DNA from: Rhopalosiphum padi
Lineage: Eukaryota; Arthropoda; Insecta; Hemiptera; Aphididae
Direction: 5' to 3'
Length of the DNA: 64,000 nt
Assembly (NCBI RefSeq): GCF_020882245.1
Contig: NC_083599.1
Location: forward strand, 24,934,865-24,998,864
How positions within the stretch are numbered: position 1 is the first letter of the stretch; each line of letters starts with the position of its first letter. Shown one piece after another: positions 1-13,779 of the stretch. The position numbers and the translations under genes are program-made. Under the pieces are notes generated by a model. The model saw only the letters and a list, made by a program, of their open reading frames with translations. It did not search any database and was not told where the DNA came from.

Positions 1-3000
1 CTAATGATTCTCGTCACATTGTCTGCAACTGCCACTAAACTACAACTATAATACCTATATATCTGTGTATAATGAGCTTATTATCAATTTATCAAAAACA
101 AGGTACCAAAAACAAGTGATAATACAATTTAAAAAATAGTAAATGGATTAAACTAAAACGATGATGGCAATTTTATAATATCTATACTTATATTATATAA
201 CTAAAGGTAATAATTATGTATTATAATTAAATAAATGTAAAATTAGTATATATTTGAAAACATTTGAATAATATATTACACTCGGATAAAAATATAGTCA
301 ATTCATTTTTCATATTGGAACACTATCGAAAAATATATAGTTAAAAACTATAATGAATTAAGAAAATAAGTTTAAAAAAGTATTTCATATAATGAAAATA
401 AACACAAACAAATATGGACGTGTATTTTAACGACAATAATATCGTGATAGGTTCGGTTCTTAAATGTTATGGGTATAATACCTAAAAATCATGAACTATA
501 TACAACTACCATATTATTATATATAATGCAATTATACCATTAACAATTACTTTTATTAGTAATTATCAAGTTTTTATTGTATATTTTATTGTACCGCCTC
601 TACTCTACCACATGCAGATTGTACGTAATACATACTGCCTGGTGTGATTATCGGTGACTTCTAATATTATCGTTTTAATTTGTTCATAATAATAATAAAA
701 TTGAATAACGTTTTAGCGTAGCACTCTGTCGAGCCAAAAGCCATTTAGAAGACGAGGGGAGGAAAGGAGCGAATCCGGACGACGGGATTGCCTACTTAAT
801 TTAATCACTTAGCCTTTGCTGTGGACCATCACAACATGAATTGAAGGGAAAGAAATTCAACAATTTCCAATACAATCCACATCAAACAACATATTAGAAA
901 TTATTATATATCTAATATACAAACGTGTTAAAATAGTTAGTTCCGGAAAGAGAAATAATGTTTCTTATTTAATTTAAACGTTTTAGAGTATCTTATTTTA
1001 TGATTAGAAATAATAAAAATATATTTTAATAAAAGAGATAACTTAATTTAGTAATATTAATATTAAAAAGATCTTTCAATATTATTAAATCCCACTAAGC
1101 CAAGGGGTAACATTAAAAAAAATGTGTTTAATATTCAAACTTTAAGTTTTTCTTATTATTGCCATAAAACGATTTCAACAGTAGAAAATTAAAAAATAAA
1201 TACATCTCGTATGTCCGGATACTATCGGACAATTCCTATAAACATATATTTTTATTTTTTTATACGTTATTACAATCTGATGGCGAGAAAGTTATTGGCC
1301 AAAGCTTAAAATAATATGTTTTTCTTTTTTTATGTGAATACTTTTTATAGGAATATAAATATTTCAAGCTTTATGTATGATGATGTTCTATATACTATAT
1401 AAGTTTATAGATTGAATACATAAGATATTTCTGGCACAAAGTTTTCAATAGTGATGTTAACGCAAAAATAAAACTATAATATGTCACTGGTAATTTATTT
1501 TTTTGTAAAACTTTGAATATTTTCAAAACGTTTCAAACGTTAAATATACATTAATAAATATAATGCTTTGTAACGAACACTTCAGGTACAAAGTCGTTAA
1601 TATTATTTTGAGAATAGTCGTTTTATAAAAAAAATAAATAGATCATCATAACACATTTTTGTGGTAAAATTGAAACTTAACTCCGTTGATTTTTCTATAA
1701 ATTAATTAAAATCCCACGCAATAAACTTTTGACAGATAATTATTTAGAACACGTTGAAAATTGGTTATAATAAAATACAGTAAGGTGTCCTAACATTTAT
1801 TTGGAATAAGTCGTCGCGTTCGAGGTTTTCGGTTTTTATAAGGTAATATATAAAATGTAGCTAATATTACTTTCACAAAAATATTTTATTTTATTACTTA
1901 AGTAAATTCAATTTAGGAAACATCTTATCCGTCGATGTACATACTAATAAAAACTATTTGATGTGATTTCAGTATTTTATTGATCTTTATTTGCTCACTA
2001 TAATTCACCATATTATAAATATATCTAATAATGTTTTTCCTGTATCATATTATCCAATTATTGACCGTAAATAAATACAAACAGTGATTTTATATAATTG
2101 CGTATTACTCTAACCTCCTGCTAATAAATTGGTATATATATTATTATCATGCTTGTGCCATGCGCGCCCACCATCTGTCACCATTACGAGTATATCAATA
2201 TTTCATAGATTTGTATTCTGAATTTAGTATTGCTGTTGAGTGAAATGAAAACTGAAAAATTATCTGTATGAATGTTTAGAATTAAAAATTCGGATTTGTA
2301 AGTACCATAAAGCATTTTAAACAAAACCGCAAAATTAGGTATAGGTAATATACGTATATAAATTAATTTAATTATTCTTCGGAATAGTTTTTATTGCTAT
2401 TTTACATTATACGATGTAAGTACGCATTATTGTTAGTAAATATTTTGGGTATTATAATGTAATCAATTACCATTAACTGTATCATATAATAGTACAAAGA
2501 GCAAAGGGAAGGCAGCAAAAAGTAAGGGGAATTTAAGAACATTTTGAACTGCTGAAAAACTGATCGTCTTTGATTGTATATGTTTTGTAGTTAAGCTTTG
2601 TTAACTGTTTATCTGTCACTGTTAGGGTTTTCGGTATACTTAGCATAATGGCTATAAATTTTACATGAAAATCCCTCGAGATGTTTTCTCTTCAGCTCAG
2701 TCGTTTTATCGTCCCTGTTGCAACTGCCGTGGAAAAAAAAATCTGCAATTCCAAATAGTCTGGCATATGAAATCTCGTACATTTTTCCCCTATTGTTCAG
2801 AATACATGTTTCAAAACTACACAAACTACTCAGTTATGCTAGCAGTAATCAGAAAAAGAAAAGATGAACTTTGTGTATAAACAATAAAACGTTTGTGTCG
2901 CCATAACGATTTTCTATAATATATAGTAGACATTTACTGTTATTTTGTTTTATTTAGTGAAATTCTTGACAAACAAATCGTATAGAAAGTTCAGCGAAAT

Positions 3001-5487
3001 TATAGTATTATAACATTTATATTTATAAAATATATAGGTGATTGTTGTAAATTGTTGATACTCAAAACTATTCAGAACAAAGAATGATGAAAAGCACATC
3101 GTGGAAATCGTGAAACACTTCAAATTATCGTAATGAAAATCTAGTAAGTAGAAGGTGTACAATTTGTATTTTCCAACAACATTTTAAAATAAGCAATTTA
3201 ATTATTTCAAAGGTAATTCGTAATGTGTAACCATAGTAATTACATTCCTAGTTGCAGTTTGTAATCAAGAAAAATCTTTTATTAAATATAAATAGTGTTA
3301 AACTATGTAATATATATACTATAACATAGGTACGATTTATAGTATTATACGCTTGTTAAATAATTTTTTTATTTAATAAAAGTCTTAATTTTCCTTAATC
3401 TTTGACATTTTTTTTTTCACTTTGAAGGCAAATCGTTGATGTAATTATTGGCAATAATTTATAAGTTATAATTTATACTGAATATCTATTCTGTAGATTG
3501 TTTACTTATGGTGTTATTTATAATCTATACATTTTGATGATCCTATTAGTTTGTAAGTTATAAATATTTGTAAGGTATTTTTAATATTGAATATATTTTA
3601 TTCCGTTTGTAGAAGGTGAATGATTAACTTAATTATGTAAAAATGTAATATTTTATTTTTAGAAGTTTATAATTATACTAAATATGTTTGAAAAAAATAC
3701 ATTAATTAAACAAAAATAAAAATTATCTTCATAATTTTAATAGAAGTACCTATGTTACTTATTTTATTCATCATAGAAAATAAGATTATATACCTACCTA
3801 GCTGTAAAAGCAAATTACTAACTAGTTACAACAATTTTATAACAATGTACTAAATTGACAATATGAAATTTTACTCTTCAGAAAAGTAATTAAATATAAT
3901 TTACTGTTTAAGTTAATACGACACCGGAACATTTTTGAATGAAATGTATTGTTTTTTTTACAAAATAAACAGTTTTATCAGATTCTACGAAGGTGAATCA
4001 AAAGCATGCGCATAGTACATACAACTATTTTTATTTTTATGAAACAAAATTATGAAAAAATAAATAGTTGTTTTTAAAATTATTATACTTCACTCCAGAT
4101 TGTGCCCGTCAAGCCTTTATTAATATCCGACTCGGTGTTTTTACTGTGTAAAATAAATTATTGTAAATTTCTCTTTACATTTTTTCTCTGCCAATTATAT
4201 TATAATGGTTATCATTTATCATGCACTAGTTAAAATTGAAAAATAGTTTTATAGATTCATTATTTATTAGTATTTTATAATATAAACGTTTTATGCTTAT
4301 TATTTAAATGACTAAAAGTTAATTTTATAATGTCATTATTCCGGAATAAATATTTTTATATTACATTAGTATGTCAAATACATTTTAATTAATATTATAC
4401 CTAAAATACAATCCGCGTTGCGTTTTGTAGTGCAAACCTTTTTTTTTTTAATTAACACGATTAAAATTATAATACTACTCCCGGTTAAGATTACCTCAAC
4501 TGTTGTATAAATAATGACGACAAGTCAGAATTGCATAATGAAAGTTTTTATTTGAAGTATACACATTCATTATCATTTCTAATTAAAGACAAAGCAGCGC
4601 TGTCGTAGGTTTATACCCTCATCAAGAATTGAAAACTGACGTTGGTCGAATGGTTATACAGTCTAATGCTTTTCACCATCTGCATAATAATTCTAACCGT
4701 TGCCAATATACTCTATTTAGTTACCTTCAATATTTAACTGAGTTAAATTCAATTAATAATTCGTCCTTTAAATTTTTAAATAATGAAATATACTCTTTTG
4801 TATATTATTTAATAATTAATAATAGGTGTATGACTGATAATTAACTTGATATTTATAACAAGAATACTGAGTAAAAGCTCAAAAAAGTAAATCAAATTCA
4901 AAATTATATTCAATTACCATTTAAAACCAAACCAAAATTCTACGATTTAGATCACTATCGAGTTCACTCTTAATTGTACTATGTGAAAATATGTAAACAG
5001 TGCTAATAAATATTGTGTGAAATATGCGTCATAACTCATACTTAGATTACTATGAGATTGATATTATTTATAGGTACGTGCAATTTTAAAAATAATATCT
5101 GTAGGCACTATAAACGTATTAAAAAATGTAAATTATTTCCAAAAATGCAGATAAATTTGTATCTACTATTAAATAAATTTATTTTAACTGTCATAAAAAA
5201 TTTCTGAAATTATAATTGGAATAGGTGAAAATAATAAACTAAGTATTAAAATTTGTTGTAAAAATATATGGGCGCTACAGTATCTTTTTTGGCAATAATA
5301 ATTTAGTTCATATTATTCTTATATTCAATAAATGTACCTACTTCATAATAATTAATAATATTTATATTCATACTATACTAGATACCTATATTAAAGGTAT
5401 TTAGCATTTGATACAAAGTGTTAAACAAACATTATTTTAGATGATTACATATTGTAAGTATCTATACCGGAATTCACATTTAATTCT

Positions 5488-5676
5488 ATGAAAAACAATA
5501 TTGAGGAATACTCTGAAGATTTTTTTTTAAACGGTATTTACGTAGAAATATCATTGACAAAGGCACAAGGAACTTATGGACTATTCACTAATTTAGCTGA
5601 AGAATATATATTGAAACCTTTTGTTAGCAGGCCGGAGTATTATAACGTGATTTGGTTAGAAATTACTCAAAAATGA
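5488..5676 (+). other. weak 62-codon ORF, unassigned
   Basis: An ORF of 62 codons starting MKNNIEEYSEDFF. Its amino acid composition is less AT-driven than that of the neighbouring random ORFs, with several G, P and A residues. I recognise no family, signal peptide or motif, and no splice sites that would make it an exon. It is listed only because it is the most protein-like frame in the first 12 kb; it is probably chance. Confidence 0.12.
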
Positions 5677-6884
5677 AATTGATTAACATAAAATACTTAC
5701 CGAGTTTTTTTAAACATTTTTACAAAATGTAATCCAATATTATTCTTTAATTTTATTCGTTTAAGTTATTATGGTATAATATTATCTCATTAAGTTTCGC
5801 ATTAACTGATTAATGAACTTGATTGTGAATTATGACAAACTGTTAAAACAATTTTATGAAAATTGAATACCTTTTTGATTTTTAGACAATATTTTAAATA
5901 ATAACATAATATGTTATTGGTAGATAAATCATAATAATATAATAAATTCAACTCGAGTTTTTACACATGTGTCGCTATGCGGTATATGGAAATTAATAAA
6001 TTAGTATATAGATAAATATCAATTCTATAACAAAATGTGCTACTTAACATTTAAAAGTATTTATTGACCAACCAAAATGTTTTTTTCTTAACTCAAGAGT
6101 TACACTACGTATCTAGTAACTTACTCAATAATTTATCTCTATAGGTATTTTATATATTCCTGTATATCTACTTAATGTAATAATTATTTCAATTATTTTG
6201 CTTAAATGTATACAATTACCTTATTTATCTGGAATTTAAATTGAGAGTTAAACTTTATCTTCGATTGCGACTTATAAAAACTGTACTCATCATCATTTAT
6301 CATAATATTTAAGATTTATAATCTACTAAATATATATTTTACTGTATACAAATAATTCTGGTTATAGATATGCATATTCATATATTGACAAACTAAAAGA
6401 AATTTCTCAGATTTAAATCTAAAAAATTGAATTTACCGCGCGTTTAAACCAATTTCTTATTTAATAGTAACGATACGCATAAAAAATAAACGTTAAGTAT
6501 TTTATTATAATCTCAACTCAATCAAATTTGAAGTTTGCTTACATTTTTTGTAAATTATACCTACGTAAGTTATATCATTATAGATATACTCATTAGTTAA
6601 TAGTAATTGTAAATCTACTATTATTTATTACATATTTGTTATTAACTCTTATAGTAAATAACTATAAAAAATGTGTCATACATTTTGTTTGTTTTAAAAT
6701 TAAAATTTAATTGCAATTAAAAAATTGTATACGCGTACCTATTGAAACGCGTGGTATAAGGTATATTGCATTTATAGCTTTATAAAAATATTCTATTTTT
6801 AAATTTTCATAATAAAAATGATTAAAGAATATAAGCTTATGTACCTAATTTAATTACCATTATTTATGATAATTTCAGACGTTA

Positions 6885-7077
6885 TTTCAATGAATGGCTT
6901 GATACACCTCTCGGTGTTATATTCCGGAATGCGAAGGGACAAATGGTCAAAGGGAGGAAAATATAATTATTACCATAGCAACCCTGCAGTTCTCGCACAG
7001 TCATGGCGGCGGAACCAGACGACAAAACCAATAATATTACTTTAAAACAAACACCAAATTTGCTTTTGGATTGTTAG
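6885..7077 (+). promoter_or_regulatory. GC-elevated island with an X-box-like site and a YY1-like ATGGCGGC
   Basis: A compact island in AT-rich DNA. At 6969-6982 ATTACCATAGCAAC is a good match to the RFX X-box (GTTNCCATRGNAAC). At 7003-7010 ATGGCGGC matches the core of YY1/Pho sites and also opens a 24-codon ORF (MAAEPDDKTNN..., stop at 7075-7077). It could be a promoter with a short first exon on the plus strand, or an enhancer within the homeobox intron. The motifs are seen; the function is inferred. Confidence 0.3.
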
Positions 7078-9000
7078 TATCAGATTATTAGTTTTGATAA
7101 CTAACTAGATTCCATTTTCAAACTCGGTATTATGAACAATTTGGAAGGTTTACGTAAATAATTAAATAAAGGCAATTCGTAATTTGAAATATAGAGTGAT
7201 AGTAACAAATTAACAAATAATTTGAATGTAGGAATAATAATAAACTGAATTCTTGTTGATATCGTTCTTGGTTTATATTGTAATAATCGATAGTTTACAT
7301 TTTTTTGAGAAACATGTTAGTCTAACTTGTTTATGATATTTAAATAAAGTATTAAATTATATTTAAGTTAATTTACTTTGTCGGCCAATAGTAACTTTAT
7401 TTTCCAGGCAAAGCAATTATTCACTTTTCAGTAATATTGTCTTAGTAGACAATATTAAGACAGTTTTACAGATTTAATAGTGAACTTTTTACAGTTCATA
7501 ATCCATAGTAAATTGTAATTAAAAACATTATAAAATAACGAAAAAATATAAAAAAAAAAAAATAACGAGAGTTAATAATAAGGTATTTATTTATTTTATT
7601 TTATATAAACACATAGCTCATTTGAACGTCGTGAGGTAAGTATTGCAGTTTTATAATCTACCTACATAAGTTTTGTGTATAAGCATTTCACAAAGTTGAA
7701 CTTTAAAATTGTCAAAATTACAAACATACCTACATTTATATATTATTCACATAAATAATAAAAACTGTGTTAATAAAGTACAAAAATAACGACAAAATTA
7801 GTAGTATTTCAACTGAAATAGTTTTAATATAATTCAATTTATCTATTAATTATAATCACTTTATAGAGACATTAAGTATTTCAAGTTTTAATAGGAATCA
7901 GTACATCAACTAAACCTGATTTTTGAATTATTTTAAAAATTAACTATAAAGAAAGTATGAATAAAGAATTTATCCATTAAGGAGACACGCAATTTAAATT
8001 ATGAAAATAAATAAATTTTTTGAATCTTATTAAACAGTCAATTCAGCACAGAGTATTGTTACTTTAGATTTGAATGTTTATTATTTGAAAAACGATTCAG
8101 TCGTTTATTTTATTTAAATATAATTGTAAAACATTTGCTCAATACGCTTGCTGTTCTTTTTTATTTAGACTCCCTCAAAACTAAAAACCAAAAAATTCAA
8201 ATAAAATACACATAAAAAGTGATACAATTTGCAGTATTTGCCTCCAATTTGTAGAACTGCTTATGGTAGACTGAAGTTGGTGTGTTTTTTTCAATACCAA
8301 ATAAGTATAAGCCGACAAGAACAAAAACATAACTACTCAAATTAAGAAAAATCAAATAAGTCTTATTTAACTAATCTGAATTTATTAAATTAATTTTTTT
8401 TCTTCTCCTGTAATTTACTATTTTAGATATACAACCTTTACAGTTTAGGCTGAAGATATATCATTGCTCCGCTAAGAATTTAAAATGTAATATGTATTTG
8501 GAATCGTTATGTAAAATATAGTTTTGAATGTAATTACCTTCTTAATAATTAGTGCAATAAATTAATATAGTAATAAAATTGTTAAGTAGTAATAGCGTAT
8601 TACTAGATAAATAATAACTACGGCTGTGAATTGATATATTACAATGGTTTAATGTTAATTTTTTGTAGAACATAACTTCTGTAACACGATGCTTGAATTA
8701 GGTACTAATGAATTAAACTTTAAAACTTTTATTTTGCAGTTTTTTGAATTTTTGTAATATTTGATTTATTAAGTTTTTTTAGGTCATTTTTTCAATTTTG
8801 TATATGTTTTTTGATATTTTTAATAATTTTATCGATAGAAACTTCTGATATATTTTTAAATTATTTTCTTCAAATAAATAACTCACACATTTTACACGTA
8901 TGTTGTACTAAATAAACAATATCTTTAATCTAAAATATTTTGCACTTGATACAGTTTTAGATTTCTTAAATCATGATTTTTGTATAGTTACTTGCATGCA

Positions 9001-9140
9001 GTGCATTTTATAGTGCATTTTTGAGATTTCAATGTATTTATAAGATTTTCAATGCATTTTTAAAGATTTATAGTGCATTATGTTCTGTATTGACGAGATT
9101 AAAATGCATTTTTAAGCTATACAAAATGCATTAAATTCAA
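9001..9140. repeat. cluster of degenerate TGCATTTT/AGTGCATT motifs
   Basis: At least six copies of TGCATTT or its near variants occur within about 130 bases (agtgcattttatagtgcatt, then caatgcattttt, agtgcatta, aatgcattttt, aatgcatta), separated by short T-rich spacers. This looks like a degenerate short tandem or dispersed repeat. No coding frame crosses it. Confidence 0.4.
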
Positions 9141-10289
9141 AGCTCAAGTAATAATATTTAGTTCTATCATTTTCACCCAATTGTCCATTCAAATTAGTAC
9201 CGTAACCACATTATATGTGAAGTATACTAATCATCATACCGAAAATTTACTATACACTGAACTTTTAATACTTATAAAACCGGTGGTTAAATCGAAAAAA
9301 AATTAAGTTAAGATATATCGAGAAATACTGTCGGAGATAAGCATATAAGTTAGGTCGACTACACGAAAGAAGAAGTAGAAGTATGTACTTATATACATTA
9401 TACATTAAAAAAATTTTTTTGATGTTTTACTTTAAGTATATTTGATACATTTCACTTGGAAGATTTTATAAAAATTGTATGGACAAGTAAAATATAACGA
9501 GTTAAAAATTTCAAACCTCACTTGGTAATATTAATTGATTGTTATTTTAAATGGACGATTTTTATATATTTTAATTTTTTATCACCACGAAAAAATGTAA
9601 AGTCTATTTTGAATGTAAATATTTGGATATGTCTTTAATACTTTAACGTTCATTAACAGCGGTGCTTTAATTGAAGAAAAACTTATTATAATATACAAAA
9701 TACATAAATAAATAATCGCACAATACGCATCAAAACGTATTCTATGTATCTACGTATTGTTATCACTCTATAACTCAAATATGTTTTATTTGTAAATTTT
9801 GCATATTGTACACTCTTTTGTTTACTTTTAAATTGTATAATAATAAACTGATTAAAAATAATTCATTAATAATTGTGGTATAAATAGACTCTATTTGAAA
9901 CCAACGCGATGATGTGCGATATAGCGTATGAAGAAAAGTTTTTCGTTTGCAGACGTTATGTTGAAATCAATACTTACTGAAAATGAGCTGTACGAATTAC
10001 AAACCAATCAAACTTTCAATCAACTTAGAAAGAATAGAACCACAGTGCCTACAAACAAATTTATTTACCTAGCCACACATTGCCTATCTAAACAATCAAA
10101 TCAAAGCGGCCGTAGAATATAGAGGACGGCAATTTGTTCAGAACTCAATATGTGCTTTCGGCTGAAAGCAAAAATGTAAAGAGAAATTCATAGGTAGGTA
10201 TCTATAAAAATAACAGACAGAGTGTTAGGTCCTCGGGTCTATGTTTCACGTGTTTATCTATTTAATTGTGAACTTTAATAAATATAACC

Positions 10290-10740
10290 TTCTCAGTTCA
10301 ATCTGAAATCGAATAAAGACGGATCCGCTGTCGGCCGGCCGGTTGACCGCTTTCTTCAATTACAATACCAACAGACTATGACTAGAAAATCGGCGGAATC
10401 TATACAATCGCCTTTTCACAAAATATCACTATCGGATTCGTATTTTGTCGTATCATTTACACTGAAAAGAACTTCATGAAAAAAACCAAGGAATGCGTTT
10501 GTTTACACGTTCGCTTGACGTTGACTGAAATAATACATAAATAAATAAAAGCGGAGCACGAATAAGATGTTTGAACAAGGGATTTGAAGGAATCATTCCT
10601 TAGGAATGAAATAGCTGAAGCATACTTGTATATTCAGAGTTCACACACTCCCGAATTGATACCGATTCGTTTTAGTTAATGTGTCGATTTCAAGTCGATT
10701 GCTTACACGTTTAGCGGGTACCTACAATGCATGTTTAGAC
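10290..10740. promoter_or_regulatory. GC-elevated island, possible intronic enhancer
   Basis: The region around 10320-10360 contains a GGCCGGCC palindrome and several CG dinucleotides, in sharp contrast with its surroundings. The elevation continues more weakly to about 10740. There is no convincing ORF. It lies about 2 kb downstream of the homeobox exon on the minus strand, so an intronic regulatory element is a reasonable guess. Only the composition is seen. Confidence 0.2.
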
Positions 10741-12666
10741 ACAATTATTTTTGTTATTTTTCGATTAATTTCTATACAAACACGTATATTATGTATAGGT
10801 TCAATAAAACATTCATTTTAAAGTTCAGATAGAGATCTACGGCCATTAGATTATTTGTTTTCACTCATCGTGGGATGAAATTTTTGTTTCTTTCTATTTC
10901 TACGTAAGTATTGTTAAATTCACTTTTGTGATTTGAAAAAAAAATCGTTTTTCAGTTTAAATATCATAGTGTTATGAACACAAACCACGTTGAAATGGAT
11001 AGAATATATAATATGAATCGATGGTTGATCTACCGGTTTAATACATAAGTTAGTCGTGTTGGTATTACAGATAAACTAAGACACCAACATTTATATTTTA
11101 ATTTAATCTGCTGCTGTTTTCAATTGTTGGCGTATCACCAATGGATAATTCGTTTATAATTATCGCCCATCAATAAGATGGACGTAGATAAAATAACAGT
11201 TAATTAAAATATGATACAAAATACAAATATAAAATACATGCTTAGAATTTTCCGATTTGATTAAATGTCACACGAATAGCAAATAACACCAATAGGTATA
11301 TTGGTATAGATAATATGCATTGGCCTAAGAACAAATTTAAAAATGATGTGTACGAAACAAAACATATAACTATGGAAAATCTTAACTATTATTAGTTTAA
11401 AGCGATTCACATTATACCTTTACCTAGTCAATTTATATGTACTTGTAGGTTCAGATTTATACAGATAAGTTATTAACATAGGTTGGGCTAGATCTTAATA
11501 TTTTTTTATGAAAGTTCCGTCCTTAAAAAATAATAATAATAACAAATTTGTGTTTAAAATACTTGTTTTAAAATTATTCGATATTTTAAACTAATAAATA
11601 CAGTAAATAATTTTCTTATTTCCACGAAAAATTAACTTAATCTAACTCATTTAATTTTGTTCGTTTATATATAGTGTAGAAGGTTTTGTTCAATTTCGGA
11701 TTAAGTGTCTACAACTTAAGAGTTCATGGCGTAAGTGAATCAAATTTAGCTTCAAAAAGGATGAACGGACCTACCTTAGAAATATTTAGTACTATCAATA
11801 GATTTGATTTGAAGATAATAATTATAGTTAGAACAAAAAATAATTGTATTGATGACTGAAAACATTATAAAGTGAAACATAATATAAAAAATTAATTTAT
11901 AATCGGATCATTATATTTTTTAATAATACATTTTTTCTAAATAGATGCCTATACTATTAGGAGATAATTTAATATTTGAAATTCAAAGTAAAATATATAT
12001 TTTTTTAACGGGAAGTTTTACCGTAAAATTGTTTTGTAGATAATAATTATAAAATGTAGACAATAGTAAAACTTTGATTTATAGATGTATTATAATATGA
12101 TAAGCCTTAAAATAAATTTTTGTTTTTATTTGAAATAGAAAAAATAACTTTATTAAAACATTAATAATAATATCTATCTGACTTATTTGATCTTGTTCTA
12201 TTAGGTAGTTAATTAAATACCACATTTACAGGTATTTGGAAAAAGTATTACTATTTTTATAAATAGTATATTTATAATTAGTATATTACTATATTTGTAT
12301 AGTATTTAGTATATTATATTTTTTAATATAAATTTTCAAATGAAACCTTTACAAAATATAAATATATTTACTAATTATAAAGAAATATGTATTAAATAAT
12401 AAAAATAAAATGCTAAAAATCGGTAGGGTAAAAATATCATCTTAAAATTTAAATAAAGTAATAAATTCTCTACTTTTTATAAAACCTATAGGAATTTAAA
12501 ATATTATATTATTATTTATTAAACTCTATCAATCTTTATTTCACGAAAATAATAATACATTTTAATAGTTTGAGAAAGTTTTAGTTGTCGTTGAACTTAT
12601 TTGAATAACGACATAACCTTATTATTACATTAAAGCGAAAAAAAATAATTTAAAAATATATTTTAC

Positions 12667-13285
12667 CTGTTAAATCGTGTAATCTTGGTCCAGCGTAAAA
12701 CATTCCTGCTCTAGCAAACCACTCAAGTTGCATCTGTTGCAATTGGCCAGCAGAAACATTGGAACGATTGGGATTTGTAGTTGTTGCCGAAACTGTTGCG
12801 ATTGTTGAGCTCGGCAAATTATTGGTGTTAGTGTCTATACGAGGTAATGGCTGAAATGCTGAAGATCCGTGAATAAATCCAAAACTACCATTCCGTCTAT
12901 GGTCACGGGTTAAAACGTCGGCCGCAGAGGAAGTGATCGGGAAGTCGGATTTCAAGTAGTTGGAATTGTAAGTTAATGATCTCATTGTCGAAGTCGAAAT
13001 TCCGTCGTTCTCGTCGCTGTGTTTACCTTCATATCCGAACTGTTGTTCCGGTCCAGGAGATATCGAAGCACTACGGCTCGAACAAGGAGTAGACGAACAA
13101 TCCGATGACGCGGTCAATGATGTCTTACGTGAAACTTCACGATGGCCGAGCAACGCTTCTATACAAAATGAAGTTTTCTTCGACTTTGACGGAGAGTCAC
13201 TTGTAGGTTTCTGTTTCAAATCCAATGGGCTCGCCGAATACCGTACTCTGGGGCACGAGTCTTCTTCGATGTCGGACCGTGACAT
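12667..13285 (-). CDS. MNX/exex (HB9)-type homeobox protein, N-terminal coding exon (partial)
   Basis: This is the first coding exon of a probable homeodomain transcription factor. The frame opens with MSRSDIEEDS at 13285. Residues 39-47 read SFCIEALLG, matching the Engrailed-homology-1-like repressor motif that opens MNX proteins (FRIDALLA). A Ser/Thr/Pro-rich, disordered stretch follows. Near the end, residues 186-207 carry QLEWFARAGM, a gap, then PRLHDLTG, which aligns with the pre-homeodomain block of vertebrate MNX1 (QL-W-AGM-P-DF). The open frame runs four codons further, but ACAG|GTAAAA is a strong donor at 12667/12666, so the exon should end there. In MNX genes an intron lies at about this place, just before the homeodomain. 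No homeodomain exon is visible to base 1. The frame has no breaks and GC is clearly above its surroundings, so the gene looks functional. Another eh1-bearing homeobox class is the main alternative. Confidence 0.6.
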
Positions 13286-13640
13286 AATTGAATGTTTTGC
13301 GTTTTTAGTGATTATGATTTAAGTATAATTAATATGATTAATTAATTTGACTGGTTTTAGGCGAAATAACACTATGCCGCAGTATCAATTGATGTGTTTC
13401 TACAGTGCACATGTGGTCGACTGTTACGAGATGGAGTTTATCATACAGAGAACGATTGTAAAAACCATTCGGCTACTTAACAGGGGGACGAGGGTTGGCG
13501 ATACAGCTACCAGTGCATAGGGTGAGAAAAGGGAAACGAACGGAACGACCTTATTGGTTGCCGTTTTGTACAGTGGGCCACGCCTCTATCTCTTATTCTT
13601 TAGTAGTTGGCATATATGCGGGGTTACGGGCTTTTAACAA
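13286..13640 (-). promoter_or_regulatory. putative promoter and 5' leader of the homeobox gene
   Basis: DNA upstream of the homeobox start codon is GC-elevated to about 13630. On the minus strand it carries a CCAAT box (ATTGG on plus at 13553-13557) and, about 25 bases further upstream, a CCACGCC KLF/Sp-like box (13578-13584 on plus). I see no clear TATA box at a suitable distance, so initiation is probably dispersed. A 94-codon plus-strand ORF across this region has no recognisable product. Confidence 0.35.
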
Positions 13641-13779
13641 CTTGTTAGTATCTTTACCAAACGCATTGGTCGTATTATTTGGCTTATTCATTTCTGTTCA
13701 CGAGAACGATGTGATTTTATATCGTATTATTTATATGGGTTTTTATTTTATTATTTTTTATTTTTTGTCACGCTTATAA

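Larger units (their letters stand above)
1..12666 (-). other. AT-rich non-coding DNA, presumed intron 1 of the homeobox gene
   Basis: Everything left of the splice donor at 12666 should be intron of the minus-strand homeobox gene, unless the gene's second exon hides here. I looked for a homeodomain helix-3 signature (WFQNRR) on the minus strand and did not find one. The stretch is very AT-rich with no ORF that looks coding. GC-elevated islands inside it are listed separately. That this is intron is an inference; what is seen is only the absence of coding. Confidence 0.5.

Noticed and set aside
2609..2880. Overlapping 71-codon ORFs on both strands
   Set aside because: Neither has a recognisable domain; the overlap is what moderate GC in an AT-rich region produces by chance.
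4629..4844. 71-codon plus-strand ORF
   Set aside because: Composition is Asn/Tyr/Phe/Ser-heavy, as expected of random AT-rich DNA; no motif.
9928..10122. 64-codon plus-strand ORF
   Set aside because: No family resemblance, no splice context, polar low-information sequence.
13495..13779. 94-codon plus-strand ORF upstream of the homeobox exon
   Set aside because: No motif, ends in a Phe/Ile/Tyr run of AT-rich DNA, and overlaps the likely promoter of the minus-strand gene.
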